Shown in pieces: positions 33,849 to 45,639 of a DNA stretch of 64,000 nt. Where the stretch lies: positions 60,786,778-60,850,777 of the forward strand of contig CM076848.1 in assembly GCA_039519185.1 (NCBI GenBank), written 5' to 3'. The notes beneath the pieces are model-generated. The model saw nothing but the letters and a program-made list of their open reading frames with translations. It searched no databases and was not told where the DNA came from. This stretch comes from Astragalus membranaceus (taxonomy: Eukaryota; Streptophyta; Magnoliopsida; Fabales; Fabaceae). The position numbers were made by a program, and so were the translations under genes. How positions within the stretch are numbered: position 1 is the stretch's first letter; the number at the start of each line of letters is the position of its first letter.

Positions 33849-34022
33849 TGCGTGGATGCACCTGCAACTGCTGAGGATGTTGGTCCACTTCCCTTAGAGT
33901 CCAGGATGGAGAGAGCAGTTAGGCATGTCCAGGATGTCTATGATAGTCTTTTGGCAATCAACAGCATTCCTGGGGATGTCTATGATAGTCTGTTGGCTGC
34001 TTTACAGCTTTTGGAAATTTAG
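33849..34022 (+). pseudogene. PMD gene copy B, 3' tail
   Basis: The sequence resumes homology to copy A at 'cctgcaactgctgagg' (compare 26834-26850). It encodes AEDVGPLPLESRM, VQDVYDSLLA, a second VYDSLLAALQ and a stop at 34020-34022. The intervening PMD exons are gone. The upstream gag fragment is in frame with it, so one open frame (33729-34022) spans both. Confidence 0.75.
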
Positions 34023-35072
34023 TTGTATTATTTTTTGTATTTTTACTGTATTGATACTGTATTATTAATGTTTATTAGTTTAGCGAGTTTCGTTACATTT
34101 AATTATTTCGCGTAATTTTTTTTAATTTAAAAAAAAAATTGGCTTTCGAAAATACCTCTTTTTGAGGTATTTTCGAAAAACCCATATTTCTGCCTTCCGC
34201 AAATTTTTAAAAAATATTTTTTTTAACGAAAAATTAGGGGTATTTTAGGGATATATATAACGCTTAAATATGTTTTTACCCCTGTAAATATGGGGTGTCT
34301 TGCTTTTACTCCCTAATTTTTTTTTTTAAAAAACACCTTGCAAAATACATTTTTTTATTTAAATCCTTCTGTGAGATGAACGTTACAATAATTGCCTACG
34401 TGTTTACAAAAGTGTGATTTGGCATTTTTAATTCATTTTGATTATTTTAAATGCTGAGTGTACAGGCCACATCATTAGTTATATTAAATTACAACCCTAA
34501 TTCCTCTTTCTTCTTCCTCAGTTCACATCTCTAATCGCGATTCCTCTTCTTTTCTCCCTCTCCTCCATGGATGCGAACAGTGAAGCTTTGAGTCGTGGTT
34601 CTTCATCAAATGCAGCGAATCATAGACGACTTCCAATTTGTGGTTGTGGGCGTACGATGAAGTATCACATTTCTGGATCTTCAGATAACCCTGGTCGCCC
34701 TTATTGGAAATGCATAAACTAGGTATTGATTCCCCTTATTTAGTTATTCATTTTCATTCCTCTCACCCCAAACCCTAACTGTTGTTATGTTTTAGATGTT
34801 AGAAGACAGTTGTAAATTATTTGTGTGGGATGACCAGCTTAATGAGAAACATTTGAGATTTAGAGATCATCATTCTTCAATGGCAACGACTGCTGTAGTG
34901 TCTTCAAAAATTCAGAGCTGCAAAGGATGTCATTATGCAGAGAAGCTAATTGAAGCCGGCATCCAAGAGAAAGAAGAGCTGAAAACAAAATTGGCTAATG
35001 AGAGGGAAAGGGTTAAGGGGCTTACATCTAGGTTTCAAGGGCTTCAAATTGTGTTGATTTTATCATGGGTTC

Positions 35073-37305
35073 TGTAACACCCCTTTTCTACCCCATAGTT
35101 TACACGTCATTTATCAGAGTACAAAAATCTTTTTCATTTATATTGATTTTAACTGATAGAAAAGAAATGTCACATCGTCATTTATAAAACTAATCATTTG
35201 CACTCATTAAAGTTTGTGCAATAAAACCACCGTCATAAAAATTAGACTTCACAAAGATTCAACACATCACAGCGGAATAAGAGAATAACTCACTAAGCCT
35301 CTCAAACACATCTCATATACTCCACATAGTCATTAAACAGTTAATTAATTAAACTATCAGACTTCAACCACGCCCCCTAGGTGCTACAGTATCAGAGAGC
35401 GACTCGACAGACATCCCAACAGCTATCAAAGAAGGTAGTAGGACCTTCACTCGCGGTTACCTGCAGCGTTGCCACAATAGAGCAACATTCCAAGCAGAAG
35501 GGGTGAGAATTTCAATAAAACATAATTAAGCATATAATAGAGTAATATGAGCAACAGTCACACAACATCATCATTATCATCAACTTCATAGCAGACAATC
35601 ACACAACGTCATAAACATGTACGTGCATGAAAATGCAACCCACTCCTGGGTATATGCATGATGGTACCATACTCGTCGTAAATAAGCCACTACGGGCACA
35701 CCGTCACTGCCACTATGGGCGCACCGTCACTGCCACTATGGGCGCACCGTCACTGCCACTAGGGCGAATCATAATATGCACATGCTATGAGACACTATGG
35801 ACACATGTGCAAACACCAAATCACTCACCTGGAGTACTCGTCATCGTCATCATAAAACACACTCATAGAGTGAACTCATCATAATCATCACAATTTATCA
35901 TAACATCATCCTCAACATCATATTCAAAGTTCGAGTAACAACATCTTTATAGTTTGGGTAACAACACCTTTAAAACTTGAATATCGACACCTTTAAAGTT
36001 GGGAGAACATCACATTTTAATTGAGGGAAACATCACATTATAATTTAGAAAACCTCACCCTTGTCGTTTTACTCATAAAATTTCATTATTCACCCGGGAC
36101 GGCCACATAGGCGCCCATACAACAGCAATTAGTTTTATCTTCTTAGAATAACCCTTTTTCCAAAATAATTGAGTCACAACAATTTTTCTCAAAATATAAC
36201 GAGGTTGGGAAGTTGAATCAACGGCCAAATAAATTTTTCAGAAAAATAATTTATGAGTCCCAAATTAGAATATTCAGAGGGGCGTCTGAATAAGCTTTCC
36301 AAAACATCTCGGGACGTCCCAATCGGACTCCCGAGTCAAAAGATATGCTAAAAACAGTCTTCGAAGACATTCGGGACGTCTCTGAAAACAATTCAGGACG
36401 TCTCTGAAACAATTCAGGACGTCTCTGAAACAACACAACACACTTGCACTTGGGATCAAATTCATCAAAATAAATCATTAAATCAATATTCACGTCACAG
36501 CACACTTGCAATTCACCACGAATAATTTTCCTCTTACAATTCATCACAAATCCTTCAACAATTATCAAATTCATCACAAATCGTTAAATCACTATTCACG
36601 TCACAGCACAATTGCAATTCATCAATATTAAATCAATAATCATTAAATCAAAGGGTGTGTTGTGTTCATCAAAGGGGAATACTCAACAAATCATCAAAAC
36701 AGCACCAAATCTTCAACAATTATCAAAATCGTCAACATCATCAATTTCATCAACAACATCAATTTCATCAATGGCACTAAACCCCACAAGACCCACCAAA
36801 CCCCGCTATATACCCAATCATGTTAAACCGAAATGCTCACCCTTACCTCTTAAACGTATGCTCCGAAACGAAGAGATCTTCTACGAAGCACCAAAGTAAC
36901 CACAGCAACAAAAGCTCCTTCTTCCTCTTCTCTCTCGCGATCTCTCTCTCTCTCTTTTCTTCGAATTCTCTCTCCTTCTTTTCTCTCCAAGAGTGTCGCG
37001 CCCCTCTCTCTATTCTCCTCTCTCTTTTCTCTCTTTTTTTTTTCTAAAGTGCACAAGTGAGACATCCAAACTCTAACCCCTAGCTCATATGCGCCTAGGT
37101 CAAAATATGGGCCTGGATCACGGGCCTCCATTCACCTGAACCCAATTTAATTTTTGGCACCGCCTCCTAATAGAATACCACCTCCTCATTAATAAACATA
37201 ACCCATAATTATTTTAATATTATCATTATTACTTCTCTTACCCAAATCCTAATTAATTAAATAAATAAATACAAAATAAATATTTAATCACTTTGGGGTG
37301 TTACA
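35073..37305 (-). repeat. Left LTR of the LARD-like element
   Basis: This LTR is 2233 bp. It carries three ~23-bp tandem copies of a CAGGACGTCTCTGAAA-type unit at 36365-36432, a repeated GGGCGCACCGTCACTGCCACTAT unit at 35695-35765, a GA/CT-rich region at 36920-37050 and the hairpin at 35468-35486. On the minus strand AGAG/GTAAGG at 36847/36846 is the donor-like site shared with the related LTRs. Confidence 0.85.
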
Positions 37306-37320
37306 ACTCTCCCCCACTTA

Positions 37321-40300
37321 GAATATTTCGTCCTCGAAATTTTTCCTTGCCAATGCTAACACTCCCCCACTAGCCAACTGCGACCATCTAGACAACTAGT
37401 GCCATCTAACACGCTGATTATTATTCCTTTGATTACCGGCGATAAGTGATTGGGCGGCCGTCCCTCCTACTGGTTCAGCCAGGTAACTTCAAGCAGTAGT
37501 AATCAGGCTCACTCTCTACTCCGCTGTGCCACTCTGGTAAACTGACTTGCATTCTACCTCACTCATCCATCCTCACGGGTTCGCACACTAACAGACTGCT
37601 AACGGTTTGGTTTCTATGACAATGTCATTACAACAGACAACATATAGTATGCCACAACAATCAACGTCATTACAACAACAGATATCGTCAATACAGTCAA
37701 ACCCCGGGACCAAATATCCCTTTTTAAAAAATGGCCATAGGCCCACAACAACAATCAGCAATAATAACAACAACAAGACCATGTGGGCCATTCGGCGGTA
37801 CCCTCAACAAGACAATGTGGCCATTCGGCGATACCCACAACAACAACAACATAATGACTTGGGCCATTCAGCGGTACCCAAGAGAACAACAAAACAACAA
37901 CATGACTTGGGCCATTCGGCGGTACCCAAGACAACAACAAAACATCAACATCATTAATACCAACATAATCGTCAACACATCATTAACAACCATCAACGTC
38001 AACATAATCACGACAATGGGCGCTAATGCGCCAACAACCAACTGAACTTGTCACTCAGGCACATCAACGACGACAACAAAAACATCGCTATCATAACGAC
38101 CACACAGCACCACCACAACCAAAATTAGGCACAACTCATAACAATAGGAGCAGTGCATAAAATTAGGGACTGTAACAGTAAGCTTCAGAATACAGCAACA
38201 ATTATTCTCAGAAACAACGGCAGTAGTTTTCAGAAAAACACTAACAATAATTTTCGGAGAACAGCAACAATGATTTTCTGAAAACAGCAACAATAATTTT
38301 TAGAGAAACAGCAACATGAGATGTACATATTATTATTCATCAATCATACGAATTCAACAAGGCATCATGGTATGATTGTCAACTTAAGAAAGAATCATGG
38401 CCAGCACGTAGCAGTTACTAATCACAAAAGAAAGTGGCCTTTTAGAGTTAATGATAACCATCCATATATTTCGGTGTAGGAAAAATAATTTATCTCGTGG
38501 AAACAGCAGTTAAAACATTAAAACAGCTAGAAGGGCCAATCCATGGAAACATCATTTCACAGCTAAAGACAAATATACGAAAGGTTCAATCACATGCATG
38601 CACAACATACTTATTTAGGATTCTTTCGTCACGGGAAATAAAACATGTTATAGAAATTGATTTTTCCTTACCAGACTGAACATCGGCTTAAACATTTTGG
38701 GATAAGACATCCTTACGAACATACGGTAACAAAAGGTAACTCAAAGAAGGGCACAAACAGTGCAAATGCACATTTTAAATCCTACGGTTCAAACGTTTTT
38801 GCTAATCTTCACAAACTCGGGTGCAGAAAATTCTGTAACTATGCGTCTACTTTGGCGAATCAATTAAAATAGTAAACGGTGTCGGATTTCGACAAATAAA
38901 TACTTGTTGGAAAGCTCTCCGAGTGTAGTTTCTACCTATGGTTTTCGTCTTTTAAAATAAGTAGCCAATTGGTACAGTTTTTCAAAATACTACACGGAGG
39001 TACCAACTTGGACAGAACTTCTTACTCAACTTTCAACCAAATTATCTTTCTCATCTCTTAATGAAACTTTACGAAACCAGTGTCTAATTCGTAGAGAATT
39101 AAGTCTACCTTTCAAAGAAACAAGAATCATTCAAAACGGAGTTCATTTGATGACACAAAAACTACAAAACCGAACATTACTCACAGTTTGATTCCTAAAA
39201 CTTGACCTAACTCGAAACAATCATAACTTGAGCCACACAGCTCCAAATTGAACGAAACCAGTGGCAAAACGACCGGCGTTAAATCTATTTTCAAAAACAA
39301 TCAACCACATAATTTTTGGATCGACTAAACGGTGCCAGTTATTGAAAAACGAAGCAGTGTCCAGAAATGCACCAAACCGTAAACAAGTAAAATTCATCAT
39401 GTTTAGTCACGAAACAGTAATCTCAAACAACGCTCAAATTCAACAATTCATGTCATCAAACAACACTCGGGCATTCAATCAACATATTGACATTTGGTCA
39501 TACACCTATGTGCACACTTTGACTACAACCCAATTAAACCATCAAGACACCCCAAATTCACCTACCCACCAAAAATATCAAATTTCAACATCAAATACTA
39601 CTTAAGCATAGAAATTTCACCTTCAAAACTCTTAGGGTAATATCATCAAAACAACTTGTAGGCATCATATGTTCATAGTTCACCTCAACACCACAATTTC
39701 ATCATTTAATACACCATCATTAGATACACCGTCATTTAATTCACAAATACATCATTAATTAGCCCAACAACAACAACATCAACACTTGGTCTTATTCGAC
39801 TCAACACATCAACAACAACGCTTTGGTCACATTGACCCAACAACAACAACAAAAGTCATGGACCAGATTCAAGTCAAATAACAATCACACAATCGACATA
39901 TCCATAAATATGACATCTCTACTTCAAAAAAATATTTATAATTGGAAGTGCGAAAATGAGTAAAAATTGTTTCTCAACACAATCAACAATTCATTTTTGG
40001 AAATGATTTTCGCAAGTGAAAGGTGTCATTAGCTCTTCAAATCATAAAATTTTTTATTTATAAGAACATCAAAGCCTAGAGCGACAAAATATTTCTTTTG
40101 ATATGATGACTAGGATGACCTGAAATACCATATTGAAAAATTCTTCCGAATCCCGATAACATTTTCCTTCGGTTTCAAAAGGAGTAGCTAATGCATCTTT
40201 CGAAAACCAAGCATTTTCCAAACCAGCAGAGACATCAAAAACAAAAGACACAGAGTTCACACATTGGAAACACAATACAACACACATCATCAGTAGGGGT

Positions 40301-40457
40301 ATCTCCCCCACTTATTCACTTACCATCAGCAGTACTCGGTTTGTCCTCCACCTGCAGGAACATCACTTACTACACAGACAATGGTTAGAACTAATTTAGC
40401 ACTACTCAATCATCAAAGGACACTACGACTATACGACTTGGCCGGACAGACCGAACT
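37321..40457 (-). other. Non-coding interior of the LARD-like element
   Basis: No retroelement protein is detectable. Four spaced copies of GGCCATTCGGCGGTACCC (one with GATACCC) lie at 37787-37925, separated by CAACAACAA runs. Roughly 35-40-bp units of gaaaacagcaacaataatttt type repeat at 38170-38315. The rest is AC-rich with no clear feature. Confidence 0.65.
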
Positions 40458-40469
40458 GCTCTGATACCA
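40458..40469 (-). other. Primer binding site of the LARD-like element
   Basis: On the minus strand TGGTATCAGAGC follows the LTR end after TTAG, exactly as at 33408-33419. This fixes the orientation of the element. Confidence 0.85.
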
Positions 40470-40473
40470 CTAA

Positions 40474-42687
40474 TGTAACACCCCTTTTCTACCCCATAGT
40501 TTACACGTCATTTATCAGAGTACAAAAATCTTTTTCATTTATATTGATTTTAACTGATAGAAAAGAAATGTCACATCGTCATTTATAAAACTAATCATTT
40601 GCACTCATTAAAGTTTGTGCAATAAAACCACCGTCATAAAAATTAGACTTCACAAAGATTCAACACATCACAGCGGAATAAGAGAATAACTCACTAAGCC
40701 TCTCAAACACATCTCATATACTCCACATAGTCATTAAACAGTTAATTAATTAAACTATCAGACTTCAACCACGCCCCCTAGGTGCTACAGTATCAGAGAG
40801 CGACTCGACAGACATCCCAACAGCTATCAAAGAAGGTAGTAGGACCTTCACTCGCGGTTACCTGCAGCGTTGCCACAATAGAGCAACATTCCAAGCAGAA
40901 GGGGTGAGAATTTCAATAAAACATAATTAAGCATATAATAGAGTAATATGAGCAACAGTCACACAACATCATCATTATCATCAACTTCATAGCAGACAAT
41001 CACACAACGTCATAAACATGTACGTGCATGAAAATGCAACCCACTCCTGGGTATATGCATGATGGTACCATACTCGTCGTAAATAAGCCACTACGGGCAC
41101 ACCGTCACTGCCACTATGGGCGCACCGTCACTGCCACTATGGGCGCACCGTCACTGCCACTAGGGCGAATCATAATATGCACATGCTATGAGACACTATG
41201 GACACATGTGCAAACACCAAATCACTCACCTGGAGTACTCGTCATCGTCATCATAAAACACACTCATAGAGTGAACTCATCATAATCATCACAATTTATC
41301 ATAACATCATCCTCAACATCATATTCAAAGTTCGAGTAACAACATCTTTATAGTTTGGGTAACAACACCTTTAAAACTTGAATATCAACACCTTTAAAGT
41401 TGGGAGAACATCACATTTTAATTGAGGGAAACATCACATTATAATTTAGAAAACCTCACCCTTGTCGTTTTACTCATAAAATTTCATTATTCACCCAGGA
41501 CGGCCACATAGGCGCCCATACAACAGCAATTAGTTTTATCTTCTTAGAATAACCCTTTTTCCAAAATAATTGAGTCACAACAATTTTTCTCAAAATATAA
41601 CGAGGTTGGGAAGTTGAATCAACGGCCAAATAAATTTTTCAGAAAAATAATTTATGAGTCCCAAATTAGAATATTCAGAGGGGCGTCTGAATAAGCTTTC
41701 CAAAACATCTCGGGACGTCCCAATCGGACTCCCGAGTCAAAAGATATGCTAAAAACAGTCTTCGAAGACATTCGGGACGTCTCTGAAAACAATTCAGGAC
41801 GTCTCTGAAACAATTCAGGACGTCTCTGAAACAACACAACACACTTGCACTTGGGATCAAATTCATCAAAATAAATCATTAAATCAATATTCACGTCACA
41901 GCACACTTGCAATTCATCACGAATAATTTTCCTCTTACAATTCATCACAAATCCTTCAACAATTATCAAATTCATCACAAATCGTTAAATCACTATTCAC
42001 GTCACAGCACAATTGCAATTCATCAATATTAAATCAATAATCATTAAATCAAAGGGTGTGTTGTGTTCATCAAAGGGGAATACTCAACAAATCATCAAAA
42101 CAGCACCAAATCTTCAACAATTATCAAAATCGTCAACATCATCAATTTCATCAACAACGTCAATTTCATCAATGGCACTAAACCCCACAAGACCCACCAA
42201 ACCCCGCTATATACCCAATCATGTTAAACCGAAATGCTCACCCTTACCTCTTAAACGTATGCTCCGAAACGAAGAGATCTTCTACGAAGCACCAAAGTAA
42301 CCACAGCAACAAAAGCTCCTTCTTCCTCTTCTCTCTCGCGATCTCTCTCTCTCTCTTTTCTTCGAATTCTCTCTCCTTCTTTTCTCTCCAAGAGTGCCGC
42401 GCCCCTCTCTCTATTCTCTTCTCTCTTTTCTCTTTTTTTTTTTCTAAAGTGCACAAGTGAGACATCCAAACTCTAACCCCTAGCTCATATGCGCCTAGGT
42501 CAAAATATGGGCCTGGATCACGGGCCTCCATTCACCTGAACCCAATTTAATTATTGGCACCACCTCCTCATTAATAAACATAACCCATAATTATTTTAAT
42601 ATTATCATTATTACTTCTCTTACCCAAATCCTAATTAATTAAATAAATAAATACAAAATAAATATTTAATCACTTTGGGGTGTTACA
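40474..42687 (-). repeat. Right LTR of the LARD-like element
   Basis: This 2214-bp copy of 35073-37305 lacks about 19 bp near 42552 and shows about ten substitutions. It contains the same hairpin (40869-40887) and the same donor-like site (42248/42247 on the minus strand). Confidence 0.85.
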
Positions 42688-43326
42688 GGTTCTCTTTGCT
42701 GTTTATGTTGCTTGGAATCATGGAAATTAGTGGCATGTATTGTGTCCTAGGCTTTGTACTTGGTTATTTTTGTTTGATCATTAGTGTTTGTAATTTCAAT
42801 CAAGTTATTAATGGAAGTTTGTTTTGTTGTTGTTTACATTGTTGTGCAGTATTTTAACCACAAACAGAACAAAGTTTGTGCAGAGTTTTACTCTGAAATT
42901 TGAACATAAGTTTGTGCATAATTACTGCAGAATTTTAACCACAAACTGAACAAATTTTGTGCATAATTGCTGGATAGTTTGAAGCACAGTTTTGTTAAAA
43001 TTTTTGGCACAGTTGCTGCGTAATTTAAGCACAGTTTCGTGCAGTGTTTGAAGCACTATTTTGACCACAATGCCTGTATAATTCAAGGACTCTATTCTGC
43101 ACTGTTTTAAGCACAAATAACAACCTCCAATGCACAAACAGAAAAACATAATTTACACATCAATTGAAGATTTCAAATAGTCATTAATTTGGCAACTTAA
43201 ACATAGTAATTGTCATTTGCAATACAAAATACCAAAATACTAAGTTATAGGCCAATACAAAATAGTGTCATTAGGCCAATACAGTCATTACAAAATACTG
43301 TCAATACAAAATACTAACTTAATCTC

Positions 43327-44344
43327 CTAATCTTGAAACAATTTATACTTGGCTGCAAGATTTTTAACATTCTTGGCCATCCTAGATACACCTTGTAAAG
43401 CACTCTTGACCATTGGAGATACTCTGACATATCCCTGAGTTAAGTCACCTCCATCAGCAGCAACATGAGCAGATTCTGTAGACACATTTACACGTGCTTT
43501 GGTACTTTGTGCAGTGGTGCTTTGTGCAGAGACATTAGCATGTGCTATCTTCACAGTTGCAGGTGGTTTCCTCACTTTAAGCTTGGGTCTTAAGACTTGT
43601 TTACCCTTTCCTTTAGCCTATAACAAACAAACATGAATTGTTTTAGGATTAATTTTTGATAATCTAGTTAATTATTGATAAATTAGGATTAAGAATAATG
43701 TTTAGTACCTTAACAGAAGCTTGTTCATCAACAGCAGCAACACTCCCCTTGTGTTTGTTCACCAACAGCAACATCAGTCCCTTGATTTTCTTCACCAACA
43801 ACAACATTACTCCCTTCACCAACAGCAACATTGTACTCCCTTGTTTTTGTACACCAACATCAGCAACACTCCCTTCAGCAGTTACCTCAGGTTCAAATCC
43901 ATCATCAAGTCCATTTGCCCTTTCTTCTTCACTGTCATCAAAATTAACCCCTCTAGCATCATCTTCAGATTCAGACTCAGCAGCTCCTTCAGTCTCCTCC
44001 TCTAAACCCTTGCCACTGGAATCTCCCTCAATTTTCTCCCCAACCAGTGATTCAACATACATGTGTATGTCACAGTTATGCTTGATTGCAAAATCAGCAC
44101 ATTAGAGTGCATCTCCGTCTACCTTCAGTGATTTGTAGCCACCTACATAGTCTGGTGAATCAGACATCCACTATAGGAGAACATCTTCTTTGTATCCTAA
44201 GTCTCTAACAAGGTCAAGAGGTTCAAAGAAGCTCCATTTGTCAACATCATTGATGTTGGCAACAACAATATCCCCACCATTGTAAGTAGTGTTTTCCCCA
44301 ACTTCAAAATGACTCCCATGGTGAATTATGATGCTGAAACTCAT
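43327..44344 (-). pseudogene. PB1-like-domain gene of the MULE
   Basis: Two exons (44344-43709 and 43617-43327) join in frame into a 308-residue product. The start MSFSIIIHHGSHFEVGENT leads into ANINDVDKWSFFEPLDLV and MSDSPDYVGGYKSLKVDGDAL, the PB1-like N-terminal region seen ahead of plant MuDR-type transposases. An acidic linker follows (EEETEGAAESESEDDARG), then a Lys-rich and Ser/Thr-rich tail ending KLFQD. Two in-frame stops, TAG at 44173-44171 and TAA at 44104-44102, break it. The transposase core expected between linker and tail is absent, so this may be an internal-deletion product of mudrA (inference). A leader intron may begin near 44870 (AAG/GTAAGG). Confidence 0.65.
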
Positions 44345-45235
44345 GCCTGGTAAAATGCCAAACATTTTAAACTTTCTAAAAGGTCCCTCAAATATAAAAA
44401 AAATTTGAAAAAGGTCCCTCATTTTTCAAAAACAACTATTTTTAGTCAAAAAGGTAACCTTACCACAGCAAAAACTCAGTCTTGTGTATATTAAATACAC
44501 AACAACTGGTATGTACCAACAATTGTGGTCCCAATAGAGTCAAATAAAGCACAAAAGGACACATTGGTCCCATAAATAGTCAACCAACAGATAAATCTAC
44601 AATAAACAACACCAACTAAGTAAAAAATGACACACTGACAGTATTAAACAACACAATGACAACAAATAGCAACAGAATCTTGTGGTGAATGACAACAAAC
44701 AGAAAAAAACACATGCATCAAGTGGTAACCAAGGTGTGGTCCCAATAGAGTGAAATAAACACTTTCATTTTGCACAAGGAACATAAGGAAACCCATTATC
44801 ACGTGCATTTCACAAACCCTAAACTAAAACACATCAAACAACAAACTAAAACACAGAAAACCTTACTTATGAGCTTCGTCGCACCAGAAAAAGCTCTAAT
44901 TGTTCGTCTTCGTTGTTGCTTTCTCTCGCCTTTTCCGTCTTCTTCGTAGCAGAAACCCTTTGTTTCTCTGTTCTTTCGTTTCTCTTCTTCTCTCGCAAAA
45001 ACCCTTCGTTTCTCTACTTCAGTCTCAGTCTCACTCTCTACTCTCTACTCTAACCTTTCCATTTCTTTTAATTTAATTTTTTAATTCAGTAATGTTAAAT
45101 TTTTAATCTGACTCATATATCTAATCAGCAAATAAAATAAAAGAAAACTAAATATAAATACCAAATCAGATATTTGTGTGACACGTAGGCTTTTTTTGTA
45201 ATGGGCAAGTAATAGAAGCACTAACGTCAAAAACG
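44345..45235 (-). other. Leader region of the PB1-like gene and MULE right flank
   Basis: The minus-strand 5' leader at about 44860-45060 is GA-rich with a donor-like AAG/GTAAGG near 44870, followed by an AT-rich putative leader intron down to the start codon. No other gene is seen before the right terminal repeat. Confidence 0.4.
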
Positions 45236-45639
45236 TGGAATTTGCAAGGTGTTTTTTTTAAAAAAAATTGTAGAGGTAAAAGCAAAACACCCCATATTTG
45301 CAGGGGGTAAAAACGTATTTAAGCCTATATATAATAGGTGTATAAATATTTTAGACGGTCTATCTAATATCTATTTATACAAATAAATCACACTTAAAAT
45401 ACCCAAACAAACCTCTATATTTACTTGACAACTCATCTAACTAAGGACAAAATTGTAATTTACTATCCCACATTTTTCAAATTTCTTCTCCCAATGCACT
45501 TTCTTCTCACTCCCACTTTTTATCACTTTTTACTTTTTCTCTTACACATTTTCCCACCATCTCTCTCATTTCTCATATCATTCTTTATTTCCTTCTTCAC
45601 TATCTCTCTTCTAATAATCTAATATATAATCTAATCTTT

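Larger units (their letters stand above)
35073..42687 (-). mobile_element. LTR element without coding capacity (LARD-like), antisense, TGTAACACCCC family
   Basis: This 7615-bp element has ends TGTAACACCCC...GGGGTGTTACA and target duplication GGTTC at 35068-35072 and 42688-42692. LTRs are 35073-37305 and 40474-42687. By eye they differ by about ten bases and one ~19-bp indel, so insertion is recent. The primer site (40458-40469, TGGTATCAGAGC on minus) and the polypurine run TAAGTGGGGGAGAGT (37306-37320, minus) show minus orientation. The 3.2-kb interior has no gag or pol. Its leader matches the coding-type element at 33404-33526, a possible helper family (inference). Confidence 0.85.
34567..42730 (+). 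pseudogene. GRF zinc-finger gene in the MULE, split by an LTR element
   Basis: Exon 1 (34567-34722) encodes MDANSEALSRGSSSNAANHR, then LPICGCGRTMKYHISGS and NPGRPYWKC, the Cys/His pattern of a GRF-type zinc finger, a presumed nucleic-acid-binding fold. Its last codon is TAG right before the donor. Exon 2 (34796-35072, resuming 42693-42730) encodes a segment with a coiled coil (EKEELKTKLANERERVKGL) and a C-terminal hydrophobic helix, the usual build of small GRF proteins in legume MULEs. The LTR element is inserted at GGTTC within that helix and brings a stop. The stop at the exon junction suggests decay, though the true exon 1 end could differ. Confidence 0.65.
34261..45325. mobile_element. 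Mutator-like element (MULE) with 9-bp target duplication
   Basis: The left end (34261-34350) and the reverse complement of the right end (45236-45325) match over about 90 bp, including CTTAAATA(T/C)GTTTTTACCCC, AAATATGGGGTGT and CACCTTGCAAA. They are flanked by the 9-bp direct repeat TATATATAA at 34252-34260 and 45326-45334. Terminal inverted repeats with a 9-bp duplication define a Mutator-superfamily element. Without the nested LTR element it is about 3.4 kb. It carries a GRF zinc-finger gene (plus strand) and a PB1-like gene (minus strand), in convergent orientation. No transposase catalytic core is seen, so it is non-autonomous. Confidence 0.85.

Noticed and set aside
36820..37131. Arg/Glu-rich minus-strand frame near 37 kb (and its copy at 42.2-42.5 kb)
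   Set aside because: Derived from a GA-rich LTR leader; length differs between the two near-identical LTRs because of indels.
43698..44105. 135-codon plus-strand frame rich in Ser/Thr
   Set aside because: Antisense shadow of the PB1-like gene's acidic linker.
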